Source: Engraulis encrasicolus (taxonomy: Eukaryota; Chordata; Actinopteri; Clupeiformes; Engraulidae). From it: a stretch of 64,000 nucleotides of DNA. The DNA is taken from contig NC_085871.1 in NCBI RefSeq assembly GCF_034702125.1, positions 32,416,248 to 32,480,247 on the forward strand, written 5' to 3'. The notes below the pieces were generated by a model. It saw nothing but the letters and a program-made list of their open reading frames with translations, had not been told where the DNA came from and made no database searches. Shown piece after piece: positions 13,827 through 26,767 of this stretch. Each line of letters opens with the position of its first letter. Within the stretch, counting starts at the first letter, position 1. The position numbers and the translations under genes were made by a program.

Positions 13827-13971
<145 letters not shown>

Positions 13972-14248
13972 CGTATGAGTGTGTGTGTTTGCGTCATTTT
14001 TTTTCAGGAGCGGTTGGTTAGTGAGCTTATTGCTTACACAGATACTCTGAGGTGAACACCCACTCATACCCAACACACACACACACTCACACACACACAC
14101 ACACACACGTAAAAACATAGACATGCACACACACACACATCGCTGTGCAAGCTGAAGGTCGTGGAGATTGTATGCAGTCCTTATCGCAGTGAGGGACAGA
14201 CTCCAATCGCACCGTGGGCGGCAGAGAGCTGGAGAAAAGAGAAGAGAA

Positions 14249-14249
<1 letters not shown>

Positions 14250-14341
<92 letters not shown>

Positions 14342-14384
14342 TGTGTGTGTGTGCGCGTGCGTGCTTGTGTGTGTGTGCGCGCGC
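14250..14384. repeat. (TG)n array with CG-rich end
   Basis: About 90 perfect bases, then TG with GCGC units. Confidence 0.96.
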
Positions 14385-14732
14385 GTCACTCGGAGAGAGA
14401 AGAGGCAATGTCCTTTTGTCTGGGTTTGACGCATTATGTTGATACACACAGAGAAACACACAGACACACAAACATGTTCAGAGAAGGGCTTGCCAAAAGA
14501 AAACCAGGGAAATGGGGGCCCCAGAACTGGGATCTCATTATATTTTATGTATTGAGAGGAGGGCCCTTTCAGATGATTTCGTCTTGAGCCCGGTTAAAGC
14601 TGTCAGCGGCACTGGAGACACACACACGCACACAAACACACAAATACTCACCTACACACTCCAGGTTCTCAGGGCTGGAATTCATATCTGACTCCTTTCT
14701 TGTCAGTTTTGCTAGTGTGTGGGGTGAGACTT

Positions 14733-14734
14733 TG

Positions 14735-14765
<31 letters not shown>

Positions 14766-14802
14766 GGTGTGTGTGTGTGTGTGTGCGGGTGTGTGTGTGT
14801 GT
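14733..14802. repeat. (TG)n array
   Basis: TG runs split by two GCGGG units. Confidence 0.95.
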
Positions 14803-14946
14803 AGTGCGGAGGATGCAAGACCAACTACTAGGATGGACACAAAAACCTTGGGGCAGGCTCAGCACATCTTTGAGAGTAGCTCTGTGGTTAAGTTTGGTCA
14901 AACCAGGCTAAAAGAAATATTTGAAGACGTGTACGCACACACACAG

Positions 14947-15011
14947 AAAGAGAGAGAGAGAGAGTGAGTTTGTGAATGTGTGTGTGTGAGAATGAGAGAG
15001 AGAGAGAGTGT

Positions 15012-15101
<90 letters not shown>

Positions 15102-15150
15102 ACAATCTCACACATACACACACACACACACACTGCATGGATTTAGTTTA

Positions 15151-15192
<42 letters not shown>

Positions 15193-15193
15193 A
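14947..15193. repeat. Compound (GA)n / (CA)n / (CT)n array
   Basis: GA to 15099, CA at 15110-15133, CT at 15153-15193; the GA and CT arms are mutually complementary and could pair. Confidence 0.95.
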
Positions 15194-15299
15194 GTATGAA
15201 CCCCACACTTATATAAAATATGCACACCCCTGGCTTGGCCTTGCTTTCAGTGAAGTGAGTCATTACCTGGGTTTTACGTCAGTCTAATGTGTATGCACC

Positions 15300-15366
15300 G
15301 TGTGTGTGTGTGTGTGCGTGTGTCTTTGGGGGATTTGTTATGAGTGGGACTCTACTCCTCCTCCCT

Positions 15367-15397
<31 letters not shown>

Positions 15398-15408
15398 CGT
15401 GTGTGTGA
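15300..15408. repeat. Two short (TG)n runs
   Basis: TG runs at 15300-15325 and 15368-15408. Confidence 0.9.
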
Positions 15409-15943
15409 TCTTCCTCCTCCTTTGCTCCCTTGAGTCTGATTATCCCAACATGGGACATTGGAGCTGCTGCTGAAATCGCAATCGTTTGGCTGCAGTCGCT
15501 GGTCAAGCGAAGACACCGCCCCTCGCTCCTCGTTCCTCTTTTCTCAGTTTCTCTTTCCTCCCTTTTCATCCTTTCCTTCCTCTGGCTCTTATGCTCTTCT
15601 TCTGATTCTTTTTGTTCTTGTTCCACCACTCCTCATTATTCATTATTCTATGTTACTGTTCTACTTCGTCATGGTCTTGTTCAACGGTGTTCATTCGTTT
15701 TCTTCTTCTTGCTCTTCTTAGTTCATGACGTCCTTGTTCTTGTTCTCCGTCCTGGTTAAAAAAAGGTTGAACTAAAATAAATAAAATAAATAAATTAGAT
15801 AAAGAAAGAGATGTTCTCAGCCAGTACTACTAGTCTACTACCATTGCAGCCCCTGCTACTACTGCTACTCCGGGTGGGGAAAGACTATGAAATATACTGA
15901 TGCTTTGTATCTCTACTTACTGTACATGAGAAAAGAGAGGGAG

Positions 15944-15947
15944 AGAG

Positions 15948-15994
<47 letters not shown>

Positions 15995-16002
15995 GAGAGA
16001 GA
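15944..16002. repeat. (GA)n microsatellite
   Basis: GA run with two CA interruptions. Confidence 0.95.
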
Positions 16003-17280
16003 AAGGCCGAGACAGAGGCAGAGAATCATGAAAGACTCTTTAGGTGGGGCCCAGAAGGATAGGCCTATTAGTCCATCTGCGCACACACACACACACACAG
16101 GCACTCAAGCATGCACGCACAAACACACACACACTGCATGAACCCCCCTCTGTAGTCAAACTGAGGATTAGCTCCATTCGTAGAGACATAAGCACTGGTA
16201 GGCTTCACACACACACCCTTCTTTGTGTACCATTGAAGGCCTTGACTACAGGTAGGCTTTACGCACATTCTGGGCACACACACTCTCTCTCACACACACA
16301 CTCTCTCTCACACACACAGACACACCTATTTGACACCCACCCACCCACACACGTCCTGTACATAGAGTACCCTCACTGACGACAAAGGATGTATTGCATT
16401 GGAGAGAGCCTCTGGTGCACTGTGCTTTGTGCAATATGCCAGTTGCGTTAGTGGATTTCACCCATCAAATATCTCATTTACAGTGAAAGCAAAGAGATGT
16501 GCCCGTCTCGTCTGCATTGGGAGCCATTCTATTTTCCTGTGGGAAAATCTCCAGGCATTGAAAGCAGTCTCTCTCTCTGTCTCTATTGTGTGTGTTGTGT
16601 TGTGTGAGTGTGTGTGTATGCGTGCACGCGTGCGTTCATGTGTGCGTCTGTGTCTGTTGCACATTGTGTGTCTGCCTCTGTGCATGAATAAATGTGTCGG
16701 TAATTGCCTCGCTTCTATGGCGCACTACCTTTTACTAAACTAATACCTGTCATTGAGAGCAAGAGAACAGCACAGCTCGTTTCTCAGGTACGAGAGCTGA
16801 AAAGATTACCTGAACTCAGGAGAAGAAATCCATCCCTGTGTGTGTGTGTGTCTGAGTGTGGTGAGGCAAATTTTATGCAGGCAAATTCCAATCAGACACG
16901 CAAGATGGCTTTTCTATCCATCTTTATGCCTCCCTCTGTCACTCTCTCCCTCTCCTCACTTCATAACTCAGACATTCTTTTGGCTCACATGTTCTCTCTC
17001 TCCTGCTTCCTCCCTATGAACAATGTGTGTGTGTGTGCGCATGTTTATCAGTGTACTTTCTTTTGATTCAAATTCTGTCACAGCACTTGAGTGAAACAGG
17101 CTTTCTGAAACGGATTTTTCATTCAATTGGGAAACTGCTTTATGACAAAGTCGAAGGCACTTAGACATTGCAGAAGCATTCAATGCATACATACAGTGCA
17201 TTTACATACAGTACACCAAGGCTCTTTACTTTGTGACAGCAACAACTCTCTCTCTCAGTCTGTCTGTTTCTTTCTACATT

Positions 17281-17282
<2 letters not shown>

Positions 17283-17331
<49 letters not shown>

Positions 17332-17354
17332 TTCTCTCTCTCTCTCTCTCTCTC
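17283..17354. repeat. (CT)n microsatellite
   Basis: CT run with one CCTTT interruption. Confidence 0.96.
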
Positions 17355-17663
17355 TTCTCATAGTAAGTTCTGATAATTCACCATAAAGTGACACACGTGT
17401 ATGTTGGTATACTTTTTTTTCTTTTTATATCTCATTTATCTTCTTACATGTCAATCATTTCACCAGTGTTAACACAATGTATTTTCATGTCTCAACGTTT
17501 GTATGGAAAACACAGAAGAGCATCTCATCTCAACCCACAGTAAAATGTCAATCTTAATTCATCTTCACACATGTAAAAAGATTGAGTGTTTTAATATAGA
17601 TAACCATCCATCTTAAAGCTTTTTTTGTTAAGCAGATAGAGAAACTGTGAATTGTGTTATTGC

Positions 17664-17796
<133 letters not shown>

Positions 17797-17963
17797 GTTG
17801 TCCTGTTGACATCTGTGGTAATTATCTATCCTGTCGTGGTGAGTGGCATCAGTGTTAGCGTCTGTACCGCTCAATTAGGCAATCACACACACGCACACAC
17901 AATCACTATGTCCTCTATACACTGTTACATCACCCTCAGCCTTCAACCAGAGACAGACCTGGG

Positions 17964-18067
17964 TGAGAGGAGAGGAGAGGAGAGGAGAGGAGAGGAGAGG
18001 AAGAACTGGGAAGGGGCAAAGAGAGGAGAGGAGACGAGAGAGGAGGAGAGGAAAGGAGAGGAGAGAG
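17964..18067. repeat. (GGAGA)n pentanucleotide array
   Basis: About eight clean units, then a degenerate GA-rich continuation. Confidence 0.93.
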
Positions 18068-20984
18068 ATTGCTATACTTGCATAATTGTAAACCAATGCC
18101 TTACCCATCCCTTTCCCACAGACTAAACTCAGACAAGCTACTTAGAAACCCTTTCATGTTTCCACAGCAAGCCAGTACCATGTCATCCTATATTTGCTAT
18201 CCTCTAACCATATCTAAACTATGCTATACCACTGACCTGAATATACAGTAGATGGACGCTGTACATTTGATTCTTAGATGAGGCAACAGCGGGGGGCGGG
18301 ACTTGACCCAGAAACCGAGAAAAAACACCATTGAGCAAAAAAACAAAAAAAAACCATCAACATTTCCTATTTATCTCTATGGGAGACTTGAAACAATGCA
18401 TCTCTTTGCCAATGATCGCAGTCTACTCTATGTAGCGTAGTTTCAAATCAGTTTCCAATATTTTTTTTCAGGGTGACCCTTATAGGGCATAATTTTGGGT
18501 GGGGAACTTTGGGTCACGTCCCTACCAGTATTCAGCCCCCTAGTGTAGCCTAATCATGTCCAATAAAACCGCTGTCCTACATTGTTATGGCACACAAAGG
18601 GTTAAAATATGTGACTGCTCGGAACCCACCCTCTCTAACGTCTGATAAGCAGGGGGTCAGGATTTGGCTGGCTAGCTTTGCCGATTTGCAAGGCACTTCC
18701 TCGTCGCCATTTTCACAAATTTGCTCATTTCCGACGCCACTTCGCTCATGATGATTGGTGGATGCGCGAGTTTAGTGTTGGGCTCACGTGTCTTTGGGCC
18801 CCTTATAATACCCAATGCCCGTCTTCCATATAAGCTTACTGGTCAGTCAGTAACATGGCACGTAATTGGCTGAGTAAACTGGATGTCGGAAATTAGCTCC
18901 ATGAAACTCCATTTTGGAAGCTGAAAGATTCGTTCAATTTTGGCTGAATTCACTAGCCTAGCATTCCCCATTGAAATGAGTGGGGGCGGGACTTATTCAC
19001 TCTCTCCAGGTCTTATACTAGATCCATGCTGATTAGCCATCCGACTCTCGCTAAACTTGGTTGGCTGTCCCAGTTGTCACTCCAAGCACCACCCTTACCA
19101 CAGTGCCCACAGCTGATTCTTATTGGCTATTATACCCAGGGGTGCACATCAGTTTTTTAGGGCGTTACTCATATGCGCACCAGCAAATATGTTTTGGTAT
19201 GCACCTCATCCGTGGTAAAAAAAAAAAAACCCAAAAACAAACACTGTCCGCAGTGTCAGAGGATAAAACATGATCAGCACGAACGTTGACACATGTTTGA
19301 AGGCTAATGCAACCGGTGCAAGGTAGCCTAATCACATTTTTTGTTAGTTTGGTATTCTTAATTAGCCAACAAATGGTCAACAGGTCATCTTCAAGCTAAG
19401 TGATTATTGTCTGGATTTCATCTGTTTTTGCCGATAGGGAGTGGGGATCCGCGAGTCAATTGGTCACAACAGGCAGGGTGGATCAAACAGGCTCGATGAA
19501 TGACGAGGCGGGAGTTGGTTCGGTTTTACTCAGTGAGTGTTTGTGACTGAACAGCATACTAGAGAGATTAGAGAATGGCTGTTGTAGTCAACTAACAAGG
19601 ATATATTCCGGTTTCACAATTTCTCGCGCTGTAACTGCCATTTTGTTGACATAGCCTATTAATGAAATGCCGTCTGACCCGTCTTTGGCGGATCAATGCA
19701 TGACAGCCATCCGGTCTGTCCGGACGAGGTCTTGATCCAGCTCTCCAAACGGATCATCCGGGTTTTAATCAGCTCTAATGGAAAGGCACTCGGATAGGCA
19801 AGCATGATGACAAGAACTGGACACTTCTTCGCGTTCTTATGTCATAGTAGACTATTCTTTTCATTTCAATTCTACTACTGTAATACAAGCCTGTCACAAG
19901 CAGCCGGCCAATGGCTACTGTTAAAACAATGTTGTTTCAGCAGTGAGCACACTCCAAATACTAAGTGTCCGTCAGTAGTGCAGTCAGGGGGATCAGAAAA
20001 CAGCACAGCGCATCGTGTCCTTCTTTCTCTCTCCGTGTGTAAATTGGACCATCGTTTTGTGTCTTTGTAAAATGCAGGTGAAAAGCAGTTAGTTACTTGG
20101 TCTTTAATGTGACTGCGTGCGTGGCTGCGATGCAGACTCTCGGATGCCACAACAGCACGCGTGGATCGGCCACTTGATAAATGGGACAACAAAGGCGAGG
20201 CGCATAGCTACTTAACAGCAGAAACGTTTTAAAAAATACACTATTATTTTAAATAAGTGATCCGAGTGATCCGGATACCCTCCTTGGAGTTAAGCACATC
20301 TAGCCATGACCTGTTGAAAGTGTTGCGTTGCCTATGAGCGTGAGAATGACTTCTTTTGCCGTTCTGGAAAAAAGGTAATTGGTGAGAGTGAGCGCGACAG
20401 GGAAGCCGCTGTTTATCGGTGTAAGCTGTCTTCAGAAATTGTTTAAAACGTAGCTGCTGCTAAGAACTGTACGAAGTGTGGGGGTGGGGTGGGGTGGTGG
20501 ATCACCGACGCACGAGCTGTCTCTCTCCCAAAAAATATCCTGCGCCATTGGGGTTGAGATAGCAAAAAAGGTTCAACATTCCCATCTCTGGGTTAAGAGC
20601 CCCGACATATGATGGTGCTGCAAATATGTCGGGGAGGTGTTCTGGAGCAGAACCTGATCACAGTCTGCATGCAGAGCCAGCCCTCTGATAAGTGCATGTG
20701 CTAGGGAAGTTCAAAAACACATTTTCTGCAGCAGGAAATTCAGAAGTACCTGTTATATGACTCAGGCCACTTTGTCTGACCAGGTGGATTTTGACGGTAC
20801 ACGCACACCAAAGATGTTCACGTTCACATAACGTCTCCAGGAGCATTGCAAGTCCGAGAGGATCGCGGGCTGCCTTTCACACTGCACATTCAACGTCCAC
20901 GTTCTATCCGCGGGCAGCAGGCATTCATTTTCAATGGGAGCCGCTCATTGAACGCGGATGTCTGCGCAGGAAAATAGACTCCAG

Positions 20985-21914
20985 GGGCCTCATGTACGAA
21001 GCTCACTTACGGACAAAAAAGCTACTTAAGTTGTTTTCCACGGCTACGGTCAGATGTACTAAAACAGACTAGACGTGGAAAACTGTGGATCTCCACGCGA
21101 ATTTCAGGGCTGCTGTGGAAGTTTCCGTAACCGTGGAAGTTGCCGTAGTGGTGCATTGCATCTTTTTGGCGGCACACAGAGGCATGCAGCGCAACTACAT
21201 GTGTTGTACGTGGTCAGAAATATTGCAGAGATGCTGCCAGTTAAACGTGGATTTTGAGGCGCGTGATTTAAAAAAGAAGAAGAAAACCACCTCAACCATA
21301 TTATTGTTGAGGCAGCTGGTTAAAATGAAGCGGACTCGTGAAACTATCCTGGAATTACAACGAAATTGGATGCCCATCAGCAGTATTATTTCAAGTAGGC
21401 TATTTGGCAGCTATTAAACATTGAATATTTTCTGGATCTGCAATGTGTCTTCTCGCATTTGTTGGGAACGTCCTCACCGCATTGCATGTCTTTCTCTTTT
21501 AAAATTAGTCCATCAATTAACAGGTGATTTTATATAACTGAGTATTGGCTGCAAGTTATTCATACATAACATGTGGCGTAGCCTATGTGTAGACTACATG
21601 TGTCATCTTTCATAGCCTATTTATACCCGACATACATTTTTATTTCTCGGAAGCCTTGGCGAGTGCCTCATCGCAATGTGTTTTGATGTAATGCCTTGTA
21701 AATAATTGTTGGGAAACCTGCATTGTACTGCAGTATAACATGACAGTTTTTTCTGCAGTCCTCACATTAAGTATTACCGATGCCTGATTTTATCTTTTAT
21801 CATTTACCTGGTTACGCACTTATTGATACATCCAGATTTTTTTGTAACTTTCAAGATTTTCACGCCCGCACTTTCTTGGTAGGAAATCCACGTACTTCTT
21901 TGTACATGAGGCCC
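20985..21914. mobile_element. 930-bp inverted-repeat element (GGGCCTCATGTAC ends, CAG target duplication)
   Basis: The left end GGGCCTCATGTACGAA and right end TTTGTACATGAGGCCC are inverted repeats. Each is flanked by CAG (20982-20984 and 21915-21917). The interior has no recognisable coding sequence. The three-base duplication would suit a PIF/Harbinger-type family, which is inference only. Confidence 0.7.
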
Positions 21915-22082
21915 CAGTTCTATTTTGAAGGAGCAACGTGGACATGTCCGGTCAGGACGGACATGCGCCACGCTTACACCGCGCTCCTGTGTGCAAGGCA
22001 TGATCTGTTTTCATGTATTCTAACCATTTCGGACAGATAGTGGACGTGAAGTGGACGTCCGCGCCGTTTTTGTGAATGCACC

Positions 22083-22980
22083 GTGAGAGGAAAGGCTATC
22101 CGAGCAGTGCTGTCTCAGTGCAAACGTGTTTTGTCTAGCTTGGAGGAGATGGCATCAAGTTGTTCTAACACAGGCATGATAGCAAATAGCTTGCGAGAAA
22201 GATTTGAGAAAGGAAAAACTGTGCTTGGCCTTTCTTTGGTGGTTAAGGTGATGGAGAAACTGCAGTGTCTCAGCAAAAGAGGACTGAGTGTAATAGAGTG
22301 TAATAGAGTGCGTCAAGTCCACCATACAGAGAAAAAGGAGTGAATACAGCTTTCATGAGGTCTTTCAGAAAGCAGAGACAATGGTTGACAGTTTTGGGAT
22401 TGAACCAATCCACATTCCTCACCAAAGAAATTCACCAAAATGATACTCAAGTGAAGCAATCCCGCACACTCCAAAGTCTGCTGAGGAGCATTACAGAGCA
22501 GAGTTCTACAAAATGTTGGATGCCGTGCATGTTCAGTTTCAGGAGGTTTAATCAGCCAGATCTCAATGTAATGCAGAAATTGGAGGAAACACTCCTTACT
22601 GGAGAAGTGAACAACATTATTGACCAGTACCAAGAGCTGAATAGGGATGCATAAAGGTGCAATTAGCCATGCTCAGGTCTAAGTACTCATACACATCCAG
22701 TGCCGAAGTAGCTGACACAATGAGAGGTTTGGCAGTTGAGGTGAGAGGCTTGTTTGATGAAGTTGACTCCCTTGTCAGACTTCTTTTAGTCATTCCAATA
22801 TCCTCCAAAGCAGAGGGAAGGTTCACTGCCCTTAGGAGACTGAAAACTTGACTGAGAGCCACCATGACTCAAGTAAGGCTGAACAATCTTGCTGTGTGCC
22901 ATGTTCACCAGGAGAAACTGGACAACATCTGCCAGCAGCATGCCTGCCAACACAGGCATGACTTTGGGTCATTCAAATAA
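22083..22980 (+). pseudogene. hAT-type transposase fragment, C-terminal part
   Basis: Three adjoining frames give a decayed protein that looks like the C-terminal half of a hAT transposase of the type with a long alpha-helical insertion. The clearest evidence is a RLLLVIPISSKAEGRFTALRRLKT-type block at about 22775-22850, the position of the hAT dimerisation motif (usually SER-S instead of the AEG-T seen here). An in-frame TGA follows, and the frame then continues as RATMTQVRLNNLAVCHVH to a TAA at 22980. The upstream part at 22083-22343 resembles the region preceding the dimerisation domain. At least two frameshifts and one stop make it inactive. No DDE residues or inverted repeats could be assigned. 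Confidence 0.7.
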
Positions 22981-23120
22981 GTCCAATCAATGTAAAGAAA
23001 TGTACTTGCACACTTAATTTAAGCCCCTGTCTTAAATAACACATGTTGTTTCTGTGTTTCAATGTCTTGATCTATTACTATGTTAAATGCTATAGTTATG
23101 TGTTTCAATGTTCTTGATCA

Positions 23121-23350
23121 GGGATGGGCAACTTTCATGATGGGGAGGGCCACATTTTTTTCATAGCCACCGTCAGAGGACCATATGACCACAGACCTAA
23201 TCTCTATTGCAGTTTCCAAAATGACCTCTGAAGAACACCTTTGGGACAATTTGCAGTAATGCGTAACCCCCCTCTGTTGACTAGACAAATATGACCGCGG
23301 ATGTAACTGCACCTCAGAGTTCGAGGTGCGGTAGGTTGCTGACTGCCAAT
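23121..23350. mobile_element. Possible hAT-type non-autonomous element (CAGGGATGGGCAACTT end)
   Basis: The left edge CAGGGATGGGCAACTTTCATGATGGGGAGGGCCACA matches a repeat start that is very common in fish genomes. The right edge is degenerate; a GGTTGCTGACTG near 23340 may be a decayed copy of the inverted end. No convincing target duplication was found. Confidence 0.4.
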
Positions 23351-23461
23351 ATTGTTTGGAGGGAATAGGAGTGTTCTCCCTCAGTCAACAGTATAATTAC
23401 AATAGATTTATTCAGTAGGGATTTAGGAAAAAAATGGTCATTGTTATTTATTTTTTAAATT

Positions 23462-24021
23462 GTGTTTAATTTAGGCGTTATCGACGACCAGAATCTCAAA
23501 AAGAGCGAGAAATGTGTCCGGATCGCGTTCATTAAACTTGGGCAAAAGTTTGATCATATTCGCCAAATTCAATTCTAGTGGCAACCGCCCCTGTTGGGAA
23601 AAAGCAGAGCCACCGGTACTAGCCGCCGTCCTGCTCTCCCCCCAAAATTTAAGACGTTCTACCTCTAGTTGCAATTTCTTATACTCCAGTTCTCGATTCC
23701 TTTTCGCGTTCCTTTGCTTGCAATTCCATTATTTTTATTTGCTGCTCGCAGGTCAAGGATAGGCTTGCGCCTCCTACACTGGCACCACTCCCCAGGCGCA
23801 GTATGATCCTTAAACACCCCTTTCCAACTCAACGCATGTTCAACCACCAGTATCAATTCCACTTTTTTAATCCCCTTCGAAATATCTGACTTGAAATGGA
23901 AATGGGCCGCCACCTGTAACAGCTCCTGCTTCGTCAGCAGCCGCAAGTCCTCCGCAGATGGAGCCGACAAAAACACTTCCACCGCATCCATCCCCAAGCA
24001 ATCCCAAAACCACGCTACCAA
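23462..24021 (-). pseudogene. Gag fragment of a Ty3/gypsy-type LTR retrotransposon
   Basis: Two minus-strand frames, overlapping near 23670, read as the start of a fish gypsy-type Gag. The first (24021 to about 23665) contains FLSAPSAEDLRLLTKQELLQVA, the typical N-terminal helix of these proteins. The second contains LLPKFNERDPDTFLALFE, the beginning of the capsid domain. The coding is broken by at least one frameshift and stops near 23462 where all similarity ends; protease, reverse transcriptase and integrase are absent. Sequence on the 5' side (24.02-24.5 kb) may include leader or LTR remnants, but no LTR pair is visible. It is a truncated relic. Confidence 0.7.
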
Positions 24022-24679
24022 AGGCTACAACTCCACCCCCGCACACTTTCCCCTTACTTTTTACTTACCGACCAACGCTACCGCCCCCTCGAAAACCAGC
24101 CCCCTACGCTACCATGCCCATGCTACAATATTTCCGAAAGCCCCACCGGATGCTAGTATCATGCCAACTGAAAACAAAAAACAACCAAAATGCTCTCTCT
24201 CAGAAAGAAAATGATCGGACGACGAAAAAAAGAAACAAATAGGTCGTCTGTGCACGTCTGACTAAAGGCGGAATTCTACCACAACGAAGGACTACAGCTG
24301 TATAAGATTTGGAGTGCCCTGCATCTAAACAGTAAATCTATTTCCACAACCTACTTCTTCACATGCCCCCACGGTTGAGCCACAACATGACTTTACCTCT
24401 TGGTGATTTTGTCTAAACAACCGATTATCCTCCTGCTTCTAAAAATCCTTTCTGCCCATCTTTAAGGCAGACAATTGTGCTTTTCCCCCCAAATGTAAGG
24501 ACTCGCGTCAAAGTCACATGCTTAAAATGAATGAAAAATGAACAAAATAACGGTAGAGTGGCTTTGGAATTTAGCCTGTTGACTCCAGGGCATTCTAAAC
24601 ACTTTGAACAGCCACAGAATATTTTGTGTTAGACCTACGGAGTGTGGATTGCCACAGTTAACTTTTGCGAATTGATGAC

Positions 24680-25034
24680 CAGTGTTGCCAAAAGAAAATC
24701 AGCCAAAGTCGCTGTGGACTTGCTGAAAAGTCACGAGAAGTCGCTAGATGGCGTCACGTATGACGTCACGCACGGCGCGCTGATCTACAGAAAACGTGCC
24801 CCCATGCCTTCGTCTGCAGTAGAAATGGGCGATGCTAGCTACTTTTTGGAGATCAAAGCTAATCTGCAGCCCTGCTTAACCGTGGCAAACGCTTCTGACG
24901 GTGGCAAACAATGAATTTTTCAACAGAAAATGTGCGTTGTAAAAAGTCATCAGATGCACCAAAAAGTTGCTAAAGGCGCTAGATGAGTTTTTTGTCGCCA
25001 GGGCCGTCAAAAAGTCGCTAATTTGGCAACACTG
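24680..25034. mobile_element. 355-bp inverted-repeat element (CAGTGTTGCCAA ends)
   Basis: It begins CAGTGTTGCCAAA and ends TTTGGCAACACTG, with internal AAAGTCGCT copies near both ends. This is a familiar type of fish non-autonomous DNA transposon. No coding. No clear target duplication. Confidence 0.7.
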
Positions 25035-25201
25035 TTGGTGACAGCAAAATTCTGAAGTCCTATTGTATGTCCACCAGAGGCAAAACCCTGGCAAAATGGC
25101 TTATTTTGATTAGGCTACCCCACAAGACTTGATATGACGTTATCAGGAAGTGCATGATTTGATACTTCACTGAAATAACACTCAAATATCCATACCGTGA
25201 A

Positions 25202-25252
25202 TTTGTAGAGTAGAGTAACTTTATTGATCCCGAAGGGGAAATTCAGGAGAAA
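25202..25252. repeat. Fish dispersed-repeat motif (ACTTTATTGATCCCGAAGGGGAAATTC)
   Basis: The segment matches a motif found in very many fish loci, usually near the end of a retroposed repeat. Only this short piece is recognisable here, so the parent element cannot be named. Confidence 0.45.
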
Positions 25253-25564
25253 TTGTAGGAGTTTTGACTTTGTAGTTGTTTTCATCATCACAGAGTTACC
25301 AAAACCACACAAAAAGTGCATTCTGCCCTTGCAGTGACGCAACACCTTTGGTTCAGCTACACTCGCTCAGGAAAAGAGCTTGTTCATGAACATTCGGCTA
25401 AGGATCCCTCCACAGCGGTAAACTCCACCCACTTTGTTGGGAACTAATCAACTTTGAGCATTTCCAACCGTAAGAAATGTTTGGTTTAAACTTTGGCTCA
25501 GCCTGTTCTGCCCTCAACCAGTAGCAAACCAAGGGAGGTGGGTACAGATGGGTCATCCATGCCG

Positions 25565-25792
25565 TTAAAGGATAGTTCCGGCGTAAAATGAAAGTTTCAC
25601 CATCAATTTCCCATGCTCCAAAACGTATCTAATAATGAGCCATTCCGGGAAATGCAGCGCCGTTATGGAGTTAGCTTATTTTAAGCTTTTTGGCGAATAA
25701 CGCAGCCAATACATCGAGACACATTGAGTACACACTCTAACCACTGAGTCACGGCAGGTAAGCATTCGACTATGCCTGGAACTATCCTGTAA
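25565..25792. mobile_element. 228-bp TTAA-type inverted-repeat element
   Basis: The left end TTAAAGGATAGTTCCGGCG is mirrored by GCCTGGAACTATCCTGTAA at the right. The target site appears as TTAA on the left and a mutated GTAA on the right. Non-coding. The TTAA target suits a Kolobok- or piggyBac-type family. Confidence 0.65.
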
Positions 25793-26193
25793 TGGTACAG
25801 TACCACAGGTAGTACATGGGCCGGAGCAGAAGTTGGTATCACCTGAGGTAGGCCGTAGGGTGACAGCCCTTTTCGTTCAACCTCGCTCCACAGCTTCCGA
25901 ACAGCAGGTCCCTTAGATGATGAAACGACCAAAGCTATGTTCAACTTACCGTGAAATGTCCGCTTCATGTAATCGTGCACGTAATTAAAACGGTGACATT
26001 TTAGTAAGAAATCTTACCCTCTGTAGGGAATGACGATTTTTACGTCACTGGACACCATGTGACCGTTTTAAACCAATCACGTAGCCGATTTACGGGGAAA
26101 AAGTGGCAAGCCGTTTGAAAAACTGAAAATAATGACAAGCCGTCTGTCTGACCTACCTATAAGAATCTCCCAAAATACCCTTTTGAAGAGGGT

Positions 26194-26767
26194 ATATAAT
26201 AACAATTATCAAAAATAATACTCGTGCCTACATTTCTGGATTGGGACAAATTCTAAATAAATAATAAATAATGCTTTATTTACTGAACAAAGCATAATTA
26301 TGCTATTGACATTTCATACTGTGGATTTGAGCAATTAATGGAAACAATTGCAATAAGTAGGCTATAGATAACCCAGGCTATTGATAACCCTCTAAGTGAT
26401 TGTAACTCCAAACAGTGCTTTGTTTATAGCACCAACAACTATTGTGCAAGTGGATGATAAGGTTACCTTTTCATGTTCACATATAATAACAATTATCAAA
26501 AATAATACTCATGCATATATCTCTGGATTGGGATAAGTTCTAAATAAATCATAAACAGTGCTTTATTTACAGCACAAGGCACAATTTTGCAATTGACATT
26601 TCATACTGTGGTTTTGAGCAATTAATGGAAACAATTACAATAAGTAGGCTATAGATAACCCAGGCTATTGATAATGATAACCCTCTAAGTGATTGTAACA
26701 GTGCTTTGTTTATAGCACCAACAACTATTATGCAAGTGGATGATAAGGTTACCTTTTCATATTCACA
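26194..26767. repeat. Tandem duplication, two copies of ~287 bp
   Basis: The segment starting ATATAATAACAATTATC at 26194 is repeated from 26481 with only scattered differences and small indels. Both copies end in GGTTACCTTTTCAT. Non-coding. It lies immediately downstream of the decayed minus-strand gene. Confidence 0.9.

Noticed and set aside
22340..22654. A small independent gene
   Set aside because: It fits as a frameshifted part of the hAT transposase relic that continues in the next frames.
24642..24914. A 90-codon frame as a small gene
   Set aside because: It lies mostly within a short inverted-repeat element (24680-25034).
25681..25980. 99-codon minus-strand frame as the missing C-terminal part of the decayed Academ-like relative
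   Set aside because: No motif match to the family (no DDE-like, XPG-like or Cys8 signature), and part of it lies in a TTAA-type element.
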